64,000 nt of DNA from Streptomyces sp. V4I2 (GTDB taxonomy: Bacteria; Actinomycetota; Actinomycetes; Streptomycetales; Streptomycetaceae). The notes under the pieces are model-generated. The model was given only the letters and a program-made list of their open reading frames with translations, had not been told where the DNA came from and did not search any database. Below, piece after piece: positions 28,850-37,422 of this stretch. The stretch spans positions 7,626,001 through 7,690,000 of the forward strand of contig NZ_JAUSZM010000003.1 of NCBI RefSeq assembly GCF_030817655.1. The letters are read 5' to 3'. Position numbers and translations under genes: made by a program. Numbering within the stretch: position 1 is the first letter of the stretch; every line of letters starts with the position of its first letter.

Positions 28850-29050
28850 ATGGACCAGCGCATCGACATCGACTGGACCGCCTGTGAGGGCCACGGCCTG
28901 TGCGCGGAAATCCTCCCCGAACACATCACGCTCGACGAGTGGGGCTATCCGCTCGTCGTCGGCACCCCCGTCCCCGCCGGAACCGTCAGACGCGCCCGCA
29001 GGGCGGCGGCCGACTGTCCGGTCCTCGCCCTCAAACTGGCACCGACGGGG
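28850..29050 (+). CDS. Ferredoxin, [3Fe-4S]-type, with no stop codon in the expected place
   Basis: About 60 residues match small actinobacterial ferredoxins: the CxxHxxC motif CEGHGLC and a distal CPVLALKL. Such proteins normally end a few residues later. Here the frame runs on without a stop until 30385, through the antisense of the next two genes, so the true end is unclear and the given end is approximate. The other two frames are also open for hundreds of bases. The natural stop was probably lost or fell in a deletion. It completes a decayed ApbE/NuoF-like/ferredoxin set. Confidence 0.6.
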
Positions 29051-29055
29051 CGGAG

Positions 29056-29955
29056 TCAGAGCCAGCCCGCGAACTCCAGCAACAGCTCCGCATCCTTCGG
29101 CCGCCCCACCCGGAGCGCCCGCACCCCCGACTCCACCGCCCGGAACAGCGTCCAGCCCCGCAGCCGTTCCTGGTCCACGTCCAGCGACTCCGCGAGCCGC
29201 TTCACCCGCCGCCGGGTCGTCGCCGCCCCCGAGGGTGAGGCGATCAGGTCCTCCACCCGGTCCCGCACCAGCCGCGCCAGATCGAAGGCGCACTCGCCGA
29301 CCACCGGGTCCGGCCCCACGGCCAGCCACGGCGCCCGCTCACCGGCGAGCACCTTGCTCTGCCGGAACGTCCCGTGCAGCAGCCGGTCCTCCGGCGGCGC
29401 GGCCAGCAGCTCCTCGCGGGCCGCGAGCGCCGCGTCCACCAGCGACGCCACCTCCGCATCGGCCGCGGCACTCGCCCGCATCGCCCCGGCCTGCCGCCCG
29501 GTCCGCTCGGCCACCGTCTCGAAGACATGCCCGCCGGGCGCCTCGACCCACAGCCGCCGCAACGTCCCCGCCGCCTCCAGCAGCGCCTTCGCCTCCGGCA
29601 ACGACCGCACCGACACATCCGGATGCAACCGCTCAAGAAGCAGCACGCCCTCCGCGGCGAAGGGTTCCAGCAGTTGGACGGCGCCCAGACCGCCCCAGTG
29701 CGCGAGCGCGGCCCGCTCGCTCTCCGGGCGGGCCCGGGGCGGGGCCAGCTTGAGCACGGCGGGCGTCCCGTCCGGTCGCCGCACCAGCACGACCAGGCTG
29801 CTGCGCCCACCGGGCAACTGCACCCGCTCGACGGTCAACTCGCGCAGTTCGACGGCCCGTCGGGCCGCCTCGGGCAGCTTCTCCAACCAGTCGTCACCGT
29901 CCGGTGCCGTCTCGCCGAGCGCCCTCACCAGACGCTGCGGCGGTTCGAAAGCCAT
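29056..29955 (-). CDS. Aminoglycoside phosphotransferase-like pseudokinase
   Basis: The 299-residue protein has the overall layout of APH(6)/hydroxyurea-kinase-like proteins (VLKL lysine strand near 68-70, LLLERL hinge, then the catalytic-loop region). The catalytic loop, normally HGDxHxxN, reads HGTFRQSK at 194-201: the catalytic Asp is Thr196 and the metal-binding Asn is Lys201. The following DP metal-site motif reads VGPDP, with Gly214 in place of the Asp. Phosphotransfer is therefore unlikely; a binding or regulatory role is more plausible. It is the last gene of a leftward group and is convergent with the ferredoxin remnant. Confidence 0.82.
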   Translation of the reverse strand: MAFEPPQRLVRALGETAPDGDDWLEKLPEAARRAVELRELTVERVQLPGGRSSLVVLVRRPDGTPAVLKLAPPRARPESERAALAHWGGLGAVQLLEPFAAEGVLLLERLHPDVSVRSLPEAKALLEAAGTLRRLWVEAPGGHVFETVAERTGRQAGAMRASAAADAEVASLVDAALAAREELLAAPPEDRLLHGTFRQSKVLAGERAPWLAVGPDPVVGECAFDLARLVRDRVEDLIASPSGAATTRRRVKRLAESLDVDQERLRGWTLFRAVESGVRALRVGRPKDAELLLEFAGWL

Positions 29956-29982
29956 GCGCGAGTCGTTTCCTTCCTGTACGCG

Positions 29983-30465
29983 TTACGAGGTCGGCGTCGC
30001 CGACGCCGGGCCCGATGGCGAAGCCGTCGCCGCCCGCTCGGCGAGCCCAGGGAAGGCTACGCTCTCGCCGCGCCAGCGCACCGCCCGCACCGCCGCCTCC
30101 CGCAGCGCCTCGGCCGCCGTGCCCCGCCGCCCGCTTTCCGCCGCTCGCACCAGGTCGGAGTACACCCCGGCCACCCGGTCCTCCAGCTCGGCGGCCAGCC
30201 GTACCGCCGCGGCCGAGTCCGGCACCGGGAAGGGCAGCGCGTACGCCGCCGCCGCGGCCACCGGCGTGCCGCCCGCGTCCCGCACCTCGCGCGCCAGCGC
30301 GTCGCGCCGGGCCCGATGGGCGTCGTACGCCGCCTTCGCCTCCGTACGACGGCCCCCGCGGATCCGGCCGCCGACCACCCCGTAGCCGTACACCGCCGCG
30401 TGCTCGGCGGCCAGCGCCGCCTGGAGGGCCTTCAGCTCCTGTTCCTTCGGTTCCTGTTCCTTCAC
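29983..30465 (-). CDS. Ferritin-like (DUF4439-type) protein
   Basis: The 160-residue all-helical protein begins with ALQAALAAEHAAVYGYGVVG and continues with YDAHRARRDALAREVRDAGG and ELEDRVAGVYSDLV. These Glu/His-containing helices match the ferritin-like DUF4439 family common in actinobacteria. Its function is not known. It overlaps the upstream lipoprotein gene by 4 bp and lies 27 bp before the pseudokinase gene on the same strand. Confidence 0.83.
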   Translation of the reverse strand: MKEQEPKEQELKALQAALAAEHAAVYGYGVVGGRIRGGRRTEAKAAYDAHRARRDALAREVRDAGGTPVAAAAAYALPFPVPDSAAAVRLAAELEDRVAGVYSDLVRAAESGRRGTAAEALREAAVRAVRWRGESVAFPGLAERAATASPSGPASATPTS

Positions 30466-31019
30466 TTCGCACCCTCCGTCAGCAGATACGCGTGCGCCGC
30501 CCCGGCCGCGGCGACCGAGGCCAGCAGCCGTGCCGGCTCACCCGGCAGGTCGAGCAACGCCTTCGCCCGCCGGTCCGCGAGGGACCGCTCGGCGGCGGCG
30601 AGTTCGGCGAGGGCGGCCTGCTCGTCGGCCGGGACCGCAGGAGACGGCGCGGCGGAGGCGGGGCGCGGGGAGGCCGCATCGGAAGGCGACACGGAAAGCG
30701 ACTCGGAAGGCGACGCCTTCCGGAGGCCCCCGAACGCCTCCGCATGCCGTACGGCCTCCGACCGCAGCGGTCCCAGCCGCTGCGCCAGCGCGGGATGTAC
30801 GGCGATGACGGCGTCGTACCGTGCCACCAGGTCCGTGCTCTCGCCGGCCGCACGCGCGCGGGCCCGCTCCACGACCGACGGACTGCCGCCCGTCGTACCG
30901 CCGTCCGAGTCCTCGGACCCGGTGGAGCAGCCCACCAGCAGGACGGCCCCGGCGGCCGAGGCGAGCAGGGTTCTTCTGCGCGGCCCCGAGGGGGTGCGCG
31001 GCGGTGGAGCGTACGGCAC
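30462..31019 (-). CDS. Putative lipoprotein, Tat-type leader
   Basis: The 185-residue protein starts at a GTG preceded by GAGGA. It has RRR followed by a hydrophobic stretch and lipobox LVGC (RRRTLLASAAGAVLLVGCS), so it is likely lipidated outside the membrane. The mature part is helical, with a Ser/Pro-rich linker in the middle, and ends in Ala-rich helices. The overlap with the ferritin-like gene suggests joint function. No enzyme family was recognised. It is divergent from rimP. Confidence 0.8.
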   Translation of the reverse strand: MPYAPPPRTPSGPRRRTLLASAAGAVLLVGCSTGSEDSDGGTTGGSPSVVERARARAAGESTDLVARYDAVIAVHPALAQRLGPLRSEAVRHAEAFGGLRKASPSESLSVSPSDAASPRPASAAPSPAVPADEQAALAELAAAERSLADRRAKALLDLPGEPARLLASVAAAGAAHAYLLTEGAK

Positions 31020-31224
31020 GTCAGACGTCCTCGGGGGGCTCGTAAGAACACGCGGGCGGGCAGGGCGGCCCCGCCGGTGATCACGGTACCCGCGCACCGG
31101 CTCGGCACCACTCAGCGGCACCGACCCCGGTGCAGGTGGACGGCAACACTCCCCTGGACCGGATACCCTTTGACCAGACACGCGCCCTACCCACAACAGC
31201 ACACGCGGCCGAGGAGTCACCCGG

Positions 31225-31734
31225 ATGAGCACCACCCAGAGCGAGAGGCTGCGAGAGCTCCTGGAACCGCTCGTCAGCTCACAGGGCCTGGATCTCGAAG
31301 AGATCGCGGTGGACTCGGTCGGACGCAAGCGTGTACTGCGCGTGGTCGTCGACTCCGACACCGGCGCCGACCTCGACCAGATCGCCGATGTGAGCCGCGA
31401 GCTCTCGGCGAAGCTCGACGAGACGGACGCGATGGGCCAGGGCGAGTACACCCTCGAGGTCGGAACACCCGGCGCGGAGCGCCTCCTCAAGGAGCACCGG
31501 CACTACGTACGCGCCACGAGCCGCCTGGTGAAGTTCCAGCTGACCGACGGCGACGAACTGGTCGCCAGGATCCTGAAGGTCGACGACGAGGGTCTCGACC
31601 TCGAAGTACCTGGTGTGAAGGGCCGCAAGGCCACCGCCCGCAGACTCGCCTTCGGGGACATCGACCGGGCTCGCGTCCAGGTCGAGTTCAACCGCAAGGA
31701 CAAGGACGACATGAAGGAAGAGGAGGAGGCGTAG
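31225..31734 (+). CDS. rimP: Ribosome maturation factor RimP
   Basis: The 169-residue protein assists assembly of the 30S subunit. The N-terminal domain shows LEEIAVDSVGRKRVLRVVVD and LDQIADVSRELSAKLDE, and VGTPGAERLLKEHRHYVRA joins it to the SH3-like C-terminal domain. It ends in an acidic-basic tail. GAGGAG precedes the ATG. It opens the rimP-nusA-ylxR-infB operon; nusA follows after 2 bp. Confidence 0.95.
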   Translation: MSTTQSERLRELLEPLVSSQGLDLEEIAVDSVGRKRVLRVVVDSDTGADLDQIADVSRELSAKLDETDAMGQGEYTLEVGTPGAERLLKEHRHYVRATSRLVKFQLTDGDELVARILKVDDEGLDLEVPGVKGRKATARRLAFGDIDRARVQVEFNRKDKDDMKEEEEA

Positions 31735-31736
31735 CC

Positions 31737-32723
31737 ATGGACATCGACATGAGTGCCCTGCGGGGCTTGGTGCGGGAGAAGGAGATCTCCTTCGAGCTGC
31801 TGGTCGAGGCGATCGAGTCGGCCCTCCTCATCGCCTACCACCGCACCGACGGAAGCCGCCGCCACGCGCGCGTGGAGCTCAACCGGGAGAGCGGCCACGT
31901 GACGGTGTGGGCGAAGGAGGACCCCGAGGACCTCGAGGAGGGCCAGGAGGCCCGCGAGTTCGACGACACCCCGTCCGGCTTCGGCCGTATCGCCGCGACC
32001 ACCGCCAAGCAGGTCATCCTGCAGCGGCTGCGTGACGCCGAGGACGACGCGACGCTCGGCGAGTACGCGGGCCGGGAGGGCGACATCGTCACCGGCGTGG
32101 TCCAGCAGGGCCGCGACCCGAAGAACGTGCTCGTGGACATCGGCAAGCTGGAGGCCATCCTGCCGGTGCAGGAGCAGGTCCCGGGGGAGACGTATCAGCA
32201 CGGGATGCGCCTTCGGTCGTACGTCGTCCGGGTGGCGAAGGGGGTCCGCGGTCCGTCCGTCACCCTGTCCCGCACACATCCCAATCTGGTGAAGAAACTC
32301 TTCGCGCTCGAGGTGCCGGAGATCGCCGACGGGTCCGTCGAGATCTCCGCCATCGCCCGCGAGGCCGGCCACCGCACGAAGATCGCCGTCCGGTCCACCC
32401 GTTCGGGTCTCAACGCCAAGGGCGCCTGCATCGGCCCCATGGGCGGCCGGGTGCGCAATGTCATGGGCGAGCTCAATGGTGAGAAGATCGACATCGTCGA
32501 CTGGTCGGACGACCCGGCCGAGATGGTGGCGAACGCGCTCTCCCCGGCCCGCGTCTCCAAGGTGGAGGTCGTGGACATGGCGGCCCGCTCCGCGCGTGTG
32601 ACGGTGCCCGACTACCAGCTGTCCCTGGCGATCGGCAAGGAAGGGCAGAACGCCCGCCTCGCGGCCCGTCTGACCGGCTGGCGGATCGACATCCGCCCGG
32701 ACACCGAGCAGCCCGGGGAATAG
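31737..32723 (+). CDS. nusA: Transcription termination/antitermination factor NusA
   Basis: The 328-residue protein begins MDIDMSALRGLVREKEISFE and has the NusA order: N-terminal RNA-polymerase-binding domain (1-100), S1 domain (GDIVTGVVQQGRDPKNVLVD), KH1 (SRTHPNLVKKLFALEVPEI) and KH2 ending SLAIGKEGQNARLAARLTGW. It lacks the C-terminal repeats seen in Escherichia coli, as usual in actinobacteria. Its ATG is 2 bp after the rimP stop. A much longer open reading upstream is antisense noise. Confidence 0.96.
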   Translation: MDIDMSALRGLVREKEISFELLVEAIESALLIAYHRTDGSRRHARVELNRESGHVTVWAKEDPEDLEEGQEAREFDDTPSGFGRIAATTAKQVILQRLRDAEDDATLGEYAGREGDIVTGVVQQGRDPKNVLVDIGKLEAILPVQEQVPGETYQHGMRLRSYVVRVAKGVRGPSVTLSRTHPNLVKKLFALEVPEIADGSVEISAIAREAGHRTKIAVRSTRSGLNAKGACIGPMGGRVRNVMGELNGEKIDIVDWSDDPAEMVANALSPARVSKVEVVDMAARSARVTVPDYQLSLAIGKEGQNARLAARLTGWRIDIRPDTEQPGE

Positions 32724-32825
32724 ATCCAAGCCGCAGGTGGCTGAGATCACGACAGTTTCATGCGCGGCAACTGTTCGATTCTTGCCCCGAAGGGGTGAGG
32801 TCGGTGCGGGGAGGTAGACTTAAGA

Positions 32826-33104
32826 GTGTCTGGCCGGACGCGAGCCCGCGCATGCCCTGAACGCACCTGTGTGGGGTGCCGGGAGCGAGCGGCCAAGAAG
32901 GACTTGCTGCGGATCGTGGCCATCGAGGGTGAATGCGTCCCCGATGATCGCGGTACGCTGCCCGGCCGGGGTGCGTATATGCATCCCGCCCTGGTCTGTT
33001 TCGACCTGGCGGTACGCCGTCGGGCTATCCCACGGGCGCTGCGCGCCCCGGGACCGCTCGACACCCAGGCGTTGCGTCTCTACGTCGAGCAGGCAACACC
33101 GTAA
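32826..33104 (+). CDS. YlxR family RNA-binding protein
   Basis: The 92-residue basic protein has the YlxR signature RTCVGCRERAAKKDLLRIV near the N-terminus and RGTLPGRGAYMHPALVCF in the middle. Members lie between nusA and infB throughout bacteria and are thought to bind nucleic acid. The GTG start at 32826 follows a 100-bp gap after nusA. Confidence 0.9.
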   Translation: MSGRTRARACPERTCVGCRERAAKKDLLRIVAIEGECVPDDRGTLPGRGAYMHPALVCFDLAVRRRAIPRALRAPGPLDTQALRLYVEQATP

Positions 33105-33168
33105 GAAGCGTCGTACGGAACCCCCGTGCGGCCCTGGTACCCCGCGAGTTGGAAGTAGGTCGAGATTG

Positions 33169-33200
33169 CGATGAGCACTCGATGAGCACGCGATGAGTAC
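33169..33200. repeat. Three 11-bp direct repeats in the infB leader
   Basis: CGATGAGCAC occurs at 33169 and 33180, and CGATGAGTAC at 33191, with a spacing of 11 bp, about one helical turn. They lie about 50 bp upstream of the infB start in the 147-bp gap after ylxR. Confidence 0.55.
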
Positions 33201-33251
33201 GCCCATGAAGTAGCGACGGTCCGGACACAACCCGGACCTAAAAGGAGCGAA

Positions 33252-36200
33252 GTGGCTAAGGTCCGGGTATACGAACTCGCCAAGGAGTTCGGGGTTGAGA
33301 GCAAGGTCGTCATGGCCAAGCTCCAAGAACTCGGTGAATTTGTTCGTTCGGCTTCCTCGACGATCGAGGCGCCCGTCGTACGCAAGCTGACAGACGCCCT
33401 CCAGCAGGGCAACGGAGGCGGCAAGCCCGCTTCCGCACGCAAGGCTGCTCCGGCCAGGCCGGCAGCCCCCTCTCCCGCGCAGGGCGCCCGTCCGGCAGCC
33501 CCGCGCCCGCCGGCTCCCAAGCCGGCCGCCGCCGAGAAGCCCGCGGCTCCCGCCGCGCCGGCCGCTCCCGGCCTCCGTCCCACCCCGGGCCCGAAGCCCG
33601 CGCCGCGGCCCGCCCCGGCGTCTCCGGCTCCGACCACGCCCGAGTTCACGGCACCGCCGTCGGCTCCCGCCGCGCCGGCTGCCTCTTCGGGTACCAGCGC
33701 ACCCTCCGGCACTGGCGCCGGCACCGGCTCCGGCCCCCGTCCGGGCGCCCCGCGTCCGGCCGGCCAGGCCCCGCGTCCGGGCTCCCGTCCGGCCGGTCCC
33801 GGCCAGGGCGGCCAGGGTCGCGGTGACCGTCCCGACCGTGGTGACCGTCCCGCGGCTCCGCGTCAGGGCGGCCAGTCGGCCCGTCCCGGTGCTCGTCCGG
33901 CCGGTCCCCGTCCGGGCAACAACCCGTTCACCTCTGGTGGCTCCACCGGCATGGCGCGCCCCCAGGCGCCCCGTCCGGGCGGTGCCCCGCGGCCCGGCGG
34001 TCCTGGTGGCCCCGGTGCTCCCGGCGGCGCTCCGCGTCCGCAGGGTCAGGGCGGTCCTCGTCCGCAGGGCGCTTCGGGCGGTCCCCGTCCGCAGTCTCCG
34101 GGCGGCGCGCGTCCCAGCCCGGGCGGTATGCCCCGTCCGCAGGGCGGCGGTCCGCGTCCCGGTGGCGGTCCCGGTGGTAATCGTCCGAACCCCGGCATGA
34201 TGCCGCAGCGTCCGGCTGCCGGCCCGCGTCCCGGCGGTGGCCCCGGCGGCCGCGGTCCCGGTGGCGGTGGCGGCGGTCGTCCCGGTGGTGCCGGCGGCGG
34301 TCGTCCGGGTGGCGGCGGCTTTGCCGGCCGTCCGGCCGGTCCCGGTGGCGGTGGCGGCGGTTTCGCCGGTCGTCCCGGTGGTCCCGGTGGCGGTGGCGGC
34401 GGTTTCGCCGGCCGTCCGGGTGGTCCCGGCGGTGGCGGCGGCGGTCGTCCCGGCTTCGGCGGTCGTCCCGGTGGTCCGGGCGGTCGTGGTGGCACGCAGG
34501 GCGCCTTCGGTCGTCCCGGCGGTCCCGCGCGTCGTGGTCGCAAGTCGAAGCGGCAGAGGCGCCAGGAGTACGAGGCCATGCAGGCCCCGTCGGTCGGCGG
34601 CGTGATGCTGCCTCGCGGCAACGGACAGTCCGTCCGCCTGTCGCGCGGTGCCTCCCTCACCGACTTCGCCGAGAAGATCGGCGCCAACCCGGCGTCGCTC
34701 GTCGGCGTGATGATGAACCTCGGCGAGATGGTCACTGCCACGCAGTCCGTCTCCGACGAGACGCTGAAGCTCCTCGCGGACGAGATGAACTTCGTCCTCG
34801 AGATCGTCAGCCCCGAGGAGGAGGACCGCGAGCTGCTCGAGTCCTTCGACATCGAGTTCGGCGAGGACGAGGGTGGCGAGGAGTTCCTCGTCGCGCGTCC
34901 GCCGGTCGTGACCGTCATGGGTCACGTCGACCACGGCAAGACCCGCCTCCTCGACACCATCCGCAAGACGAACGTCGTCGCGGGCGAGGCCGGCGGTATC
35001 ACGCAGCACATCGGTGCGTACCAGGTCACGACCCAGGTCAACGAAGAAGAGCGCAAGATCACCTTCATTGACACCCCTGGTCACGAGGCGTTCACCGCCA
35101 TGCGTGCCCGTGGTGCCAAGTCGACCGACATCGCGATCCTCGTGGTGGCGGCCAACGACGGTGTGATGCCCCAGACGATCGAGGCGCTGAACCACGCCAA
35201 GGCGGCCGACGTGCCGATCGTGGTCGCGGTCAACAAGATCGACGTCGAGGGCGCCGACCCGACCAAGGTGCGCGGTCAGCTGACCGAATACGGCCTCGTG
35301 GCCGAGGAGTACGGCGGCGACACCATGTTCGTCGACATCTCCGCCAAGCAGGGCCTCAACATCGAGGCTCTCCTGGAGGCCGTGGTCCTCACCGCGGACG
35401 CCTCGCTCGACCTGCGGGCCAACCCGGAGCAGGACGCGCAGGGTATTGCGATCGAGTCCCGTCTGGACCGTGGCCGCGGTGCCGTCGCGACCGTCCTGGT
35501 CCAGCGAGGCACCCTGCGGGTCGGCGACACCATGGTGGTCGGCGACGCGTACGGCCGTGTCCGCGCGATGCTCGACGACACGGGCGAGAACCTGGAAGAG
35601 GCGGGTCCGTCGACTCCGGTCCTCGTCCTCGGTCTCACCAACGTCCCGGGCGCCGGCGACAACTTCCTCGTCGTCGACGAGGACCGTACGGCCCGCCAGA
35701 TCGCCGAGAAACGCGCGGCGCGTGAGCGCAACGCCAACTTCGCCCGGCGCGGAGTCCGGTTCTCCCTGGAGAACCTGGACGAGGCCCTCAAGGCCGGTCT
35801 GGTGCAGGAACTCAACCTCATCATCAAGGGCGACGCGTCCGGTTCGGTGGAGGCTCTCGAGTCCTCGCTGCTCCAGCTCGACGTCGGCGAAGAGGTCGAC
35901 ATCCGCGTCCTGCACCGTGGTGTCGGTGCGGTCACGGAGTCGGACATCGACCTGGCGATGGGCTCGGACGCCATCGTGATCGGCTTCAACGTGCGCGCCG
36001 CAGGGCGTGCCGCGCAGATGGCCGAGCGCGAAGGCGTGGACGTCCGTTACTACTCGGTCATCTACCAGGCGATCGAGGAGATCGAGGCGGCCCTGAAGGG
36101 CATGCTGAAGCCGGAGTACGAAGAGGTCGAGCTCGGTACGGCGGAGATCCGCGAGGTCTTCAAGTCGTCCAAGCTGGGCAACATCGCCGGTGTCCTGGTC

Positions 36201-36419
36201 CGGTCGGGCGAGGTCAAGCGCAACACCAAGGCGCGCCTCATCCGCGACGGCAAGGTGGTCGCGGAGAGCCTCACCATCTCCGGTCTGCGTCGCTTCAAGG
36301 ACGACGTCACCGAGATCCGCGAAGGCTTCGAGGGTGGTATCAACCTCGGAAACTTCAACGACATCAAGGTCGACGACGTCATCGCGACGTACGAGATGCG
36401 CGAGAAGCCGCGGGCGTAA
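33252..36419 (+). CDS. infB: Translation initiation factor IF-2
   Basis: The 1055-residue GTPase brings fMet-tRNA to the 30S subunit. It starts at a GTG preceded by AAAAGGAG. The first helical domain (KVRVYELAKEFGVESKVVMAKL) is followed by a very long disordered Pro/Gly/Arg-rich segment (about 55-430) with repeats such as FAGRPGGPGGGGGG. A basic RRGRKSKRQRRQEY stretch leads into the G domain: GHVDHGKT at 557-564, DTPGHEAF and NKID. Domains II to IV follow. The length is typical of Streptomyces IF-2. Confidence 0.97.
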   Translation: MAKVRVYELAKEFGVESKVVMAKLQELGEFVRSASSTIEAPVVRKLTDALQQGNGGGKPASARKAAPARPAAPSPAQGARPAAPRPPAPKPAAAEKPAAPAAPAAPGLRPTPGPKPAPRPAPASPAPTTPEFTAPPSAPAAPAASSGTSAPSGTGAGTGSGPRPGAPRPAGQAPRPGSRPAGPGQGGQGRGDRPDRGDRPAAPRQGGQSARPGARPAGPRPGNNPFTSGGSTGMARPQAPRPGGAPRPGGPGGPGAPGGAPRPQGQGGPRPQGASGGPRPQSPGGARPSPGGMPRPQGGGPRPGGGPGGNRPNPGMMPQRPAAGPRPGGGPGGRGPGGGGGGRPGGAGGGRPGGGGFAGRPAGPGGGGGGFAGRPGGPGGGGGGFAGRPGGPGGGGGGRPGFGGRPGGPGGRGGTQGAFGRPGGPARRGRKSKRQRRQEYEAMQAPSVGGVMLPRGNGQSVRLSRGASLTDFAEKIGANPASLVGVMMNLGEMVTATQSVSDETLKLLADEMNFVLEIVSPEEEDRELLESFDIEFGEDEGGEEFLVARPPVVTVMGHVDHGKTRLLDTIRKTNVVAGEAGGITQHIGAYQVTTQVNEEERKITFIDTPGHEAFTAMRARGAKSTDIAILVVAANDGVMPQTIEALNHAKAADVPIVVAVNKIDVEGADPTKVRGQLTEYGLVAEEYGGDTMFVDISAKQGLNIEALLEAVVLTADASLDLRANPEQDAQGIAIESRLDRGRGAVATVLVQRGTLRVGDTMVVGDAYGRVRAMLDDTGENLEEAGPSTPVLVLGLTNVPGAGDNFLVVDEDRTARQIAEKRAARERNANFARRGVRFSLENLDEALKAGLVQELNLIIKGDASGSVEALESSLLQLDVGEEVDIRVLHRGVGAVTESDIDLAMGSDAIVIGFNVRAAGRAAQMAEREGVDVRYYSVIYQAIEEIEAALKGMLKPEYEEVELGTAEIREVFKSSKLGNIAGVLVRSGEVKRNTKARLIRDGKVVAESLTISGLRRFKDDVTEIREGFEGGINLGNFNDIKVDDVIATYEMREKPRA

Positions 36420-36436
36420 CAGCCGACGGTTCCTTC

Positions 36437-36470
36437 GCCGGCCGGCGGGACTTGTGTCCCGTCGGCCGGC
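36437..36470 (+). terminator. Hairpin terminator after infB
   Basis: GCCGGCCGGCGGGAC (36437-36451) pairs with GTCCCGTCGGCCGGC (36456-36470) over 15 bp with one G-U pair and a TTGT loop. It separates infB from the DUF503 gene; the remaining gap to 36642 would hold the next promoter. Confidence 0.75.
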
Positions 36471-36642
36471 TTCGGCCGTATCCAGCCGCTCCGGCGTGCG
36501 AGGAGCGGGGTGGTGCAGGGGGCGACGGGGGCGAAAGAATCCCGTCGAGCGGCCCGCCCGTTCGTTGTACCGTTCCTGATGTCCCTGCCCACTGGATGGC
36601 GGGGCCATCGATCCCGTGCCGGCGGGTGAACCGGCTACACAC

Positions 36643-36936
36643 ATGTATGTGGGGACGCTGTCCTTCGACCTCCTCCTCGGCGACGTACGGTCGCTGAAGG
36701 AGAAGCGCTCCGTCGTCCGCCCGATCGTCGCCGAGCTGCAGCGGAAGTACGCGGTGAGCGCGGCCGAGGTGGACCATATGGACCTTCACCGCAGGGCCGT
36801 CATCGGCCTCGCGCTGGTGTCCGGCGACGCGGGGCACGTGACCGACGTACTGGACCGGTGCGAGCGCCTGGTCGCCGGGCGCCCCGAGGTGGAACTGCTG
36901 TCGGTGAGACGGCGCTTCCACGGCGACGACGACTAG
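36643..36936 (+). CDS. DUF503 family (YlxP-like) protein
   Basis: The 97-residue protein reads MYVGTLSFDLLLGDVRSLKEKRSVVRPIV at the start, diagnostic of DUF503. The family is usually found between infB and rbfA, as here, and its role is unproven. ATG 36643 was chosen over an in-frame GTG at 36616 because homologues start at this Met. It ends 39 bp before rbfA. Confidence 0.9.
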   Translation: MYVGTLSFDLLLGDVRSLKEKRSVVRPIVAELQRKYAVSAAEVDHMDLHRRAVIGLALVSGDAGHVTDVLDRCERLVAGRPEVELLSVRRRFHGDDD

Positions 36937-36975
36937 ATTTTCTGAACGTGGAACAGGAAGAACGGGAGACGACCA

Positions 36976-37422
36976 GTGGCCGACAACGCGCGGGCCAAGA
37001 GGCTGGCGGACCTCATCCGAGAGGTGGTGGCCCAGAAGCTGCAGCGTGGGATCAAGGACCCGCGGCTCGGCTCGAAGGTCACCATCACGGACACCAGGGT
37101 CACGGGTGACCTGCGGGAGGCGACCGTCTTCTACACGGTGTACGGGGACGACGAGGAGCGGGCGGAAGCGGCCGCCGGACTGGAGAGCGCCAAGGGCGTG
37201 CTCCGTTCCGCGGTCGGCCAGGCCGCGGGCGTGAAGTTCACGCCGACGCTGACCTTCGTGGCCGACGCCCTGCCGGACACCGCCAAGACCATCGAGGACC
37301 TGCTCGACAAGGCACGGGCCTCGGACGCGAAGGTGCGCGAGGTCTCGGCCGGCGCGGCCTTCGCGGGTGAGCCGGACCCGTACAAGAAGCCGGGCGAGGA
37401 CGAGGACGACGCCGCCGAATGA
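36976..37422 (+). CDS. rbfA: Ribosome-binding factor A
   Basis: The 148-residue protein assists maturation of the 16S rRNA 5' end. The KH-like core shows RAKRLADLIREVVAQKL, IKDPRLGSKVTITDTRVTGDLREATVFYTVYG and FTPTLTFVADALPDTAKTIEDLLDKA. An acidic C-terminal tail extends beyond it. It starts at a GTG and overlaps truB by 4 bp. Confidence 0.95.
   Translation: MADNARAKRLADLIREVVAQKLQRGIKDPRLGSKVTITDTRVTGDLREATVFYTVYGDDEERAEAAAGLESAKGVLRSAVGQAAGVKFTPTLTFVADALPDTAKTIEDLLDKARASDAKVREVSAGAAFAGEPDPYKKPGEDEDDAAE

Noticed and set aside
29056..29955. Functional aminoglycoside resistance gene
   Set aside because: The catalytic Asp and metal-binding residues are replaced (HGTFRQSK and VGPDP), so resistance by phosphorylation is not expected.
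29904..31736. A long in-frame extension upstream of nusA
   Set aside because: It runs antisense to three genes and through rimP in another frame. NusA homologues start at the ATG at 31737.
32820..36644. A 1274-codon open frame on the minus strand across infB
   Set aside because: It is antisense to the clear IF-2 coding sequence, has a composition dictated by the G/C third positions of the real gene, and shows no domain.
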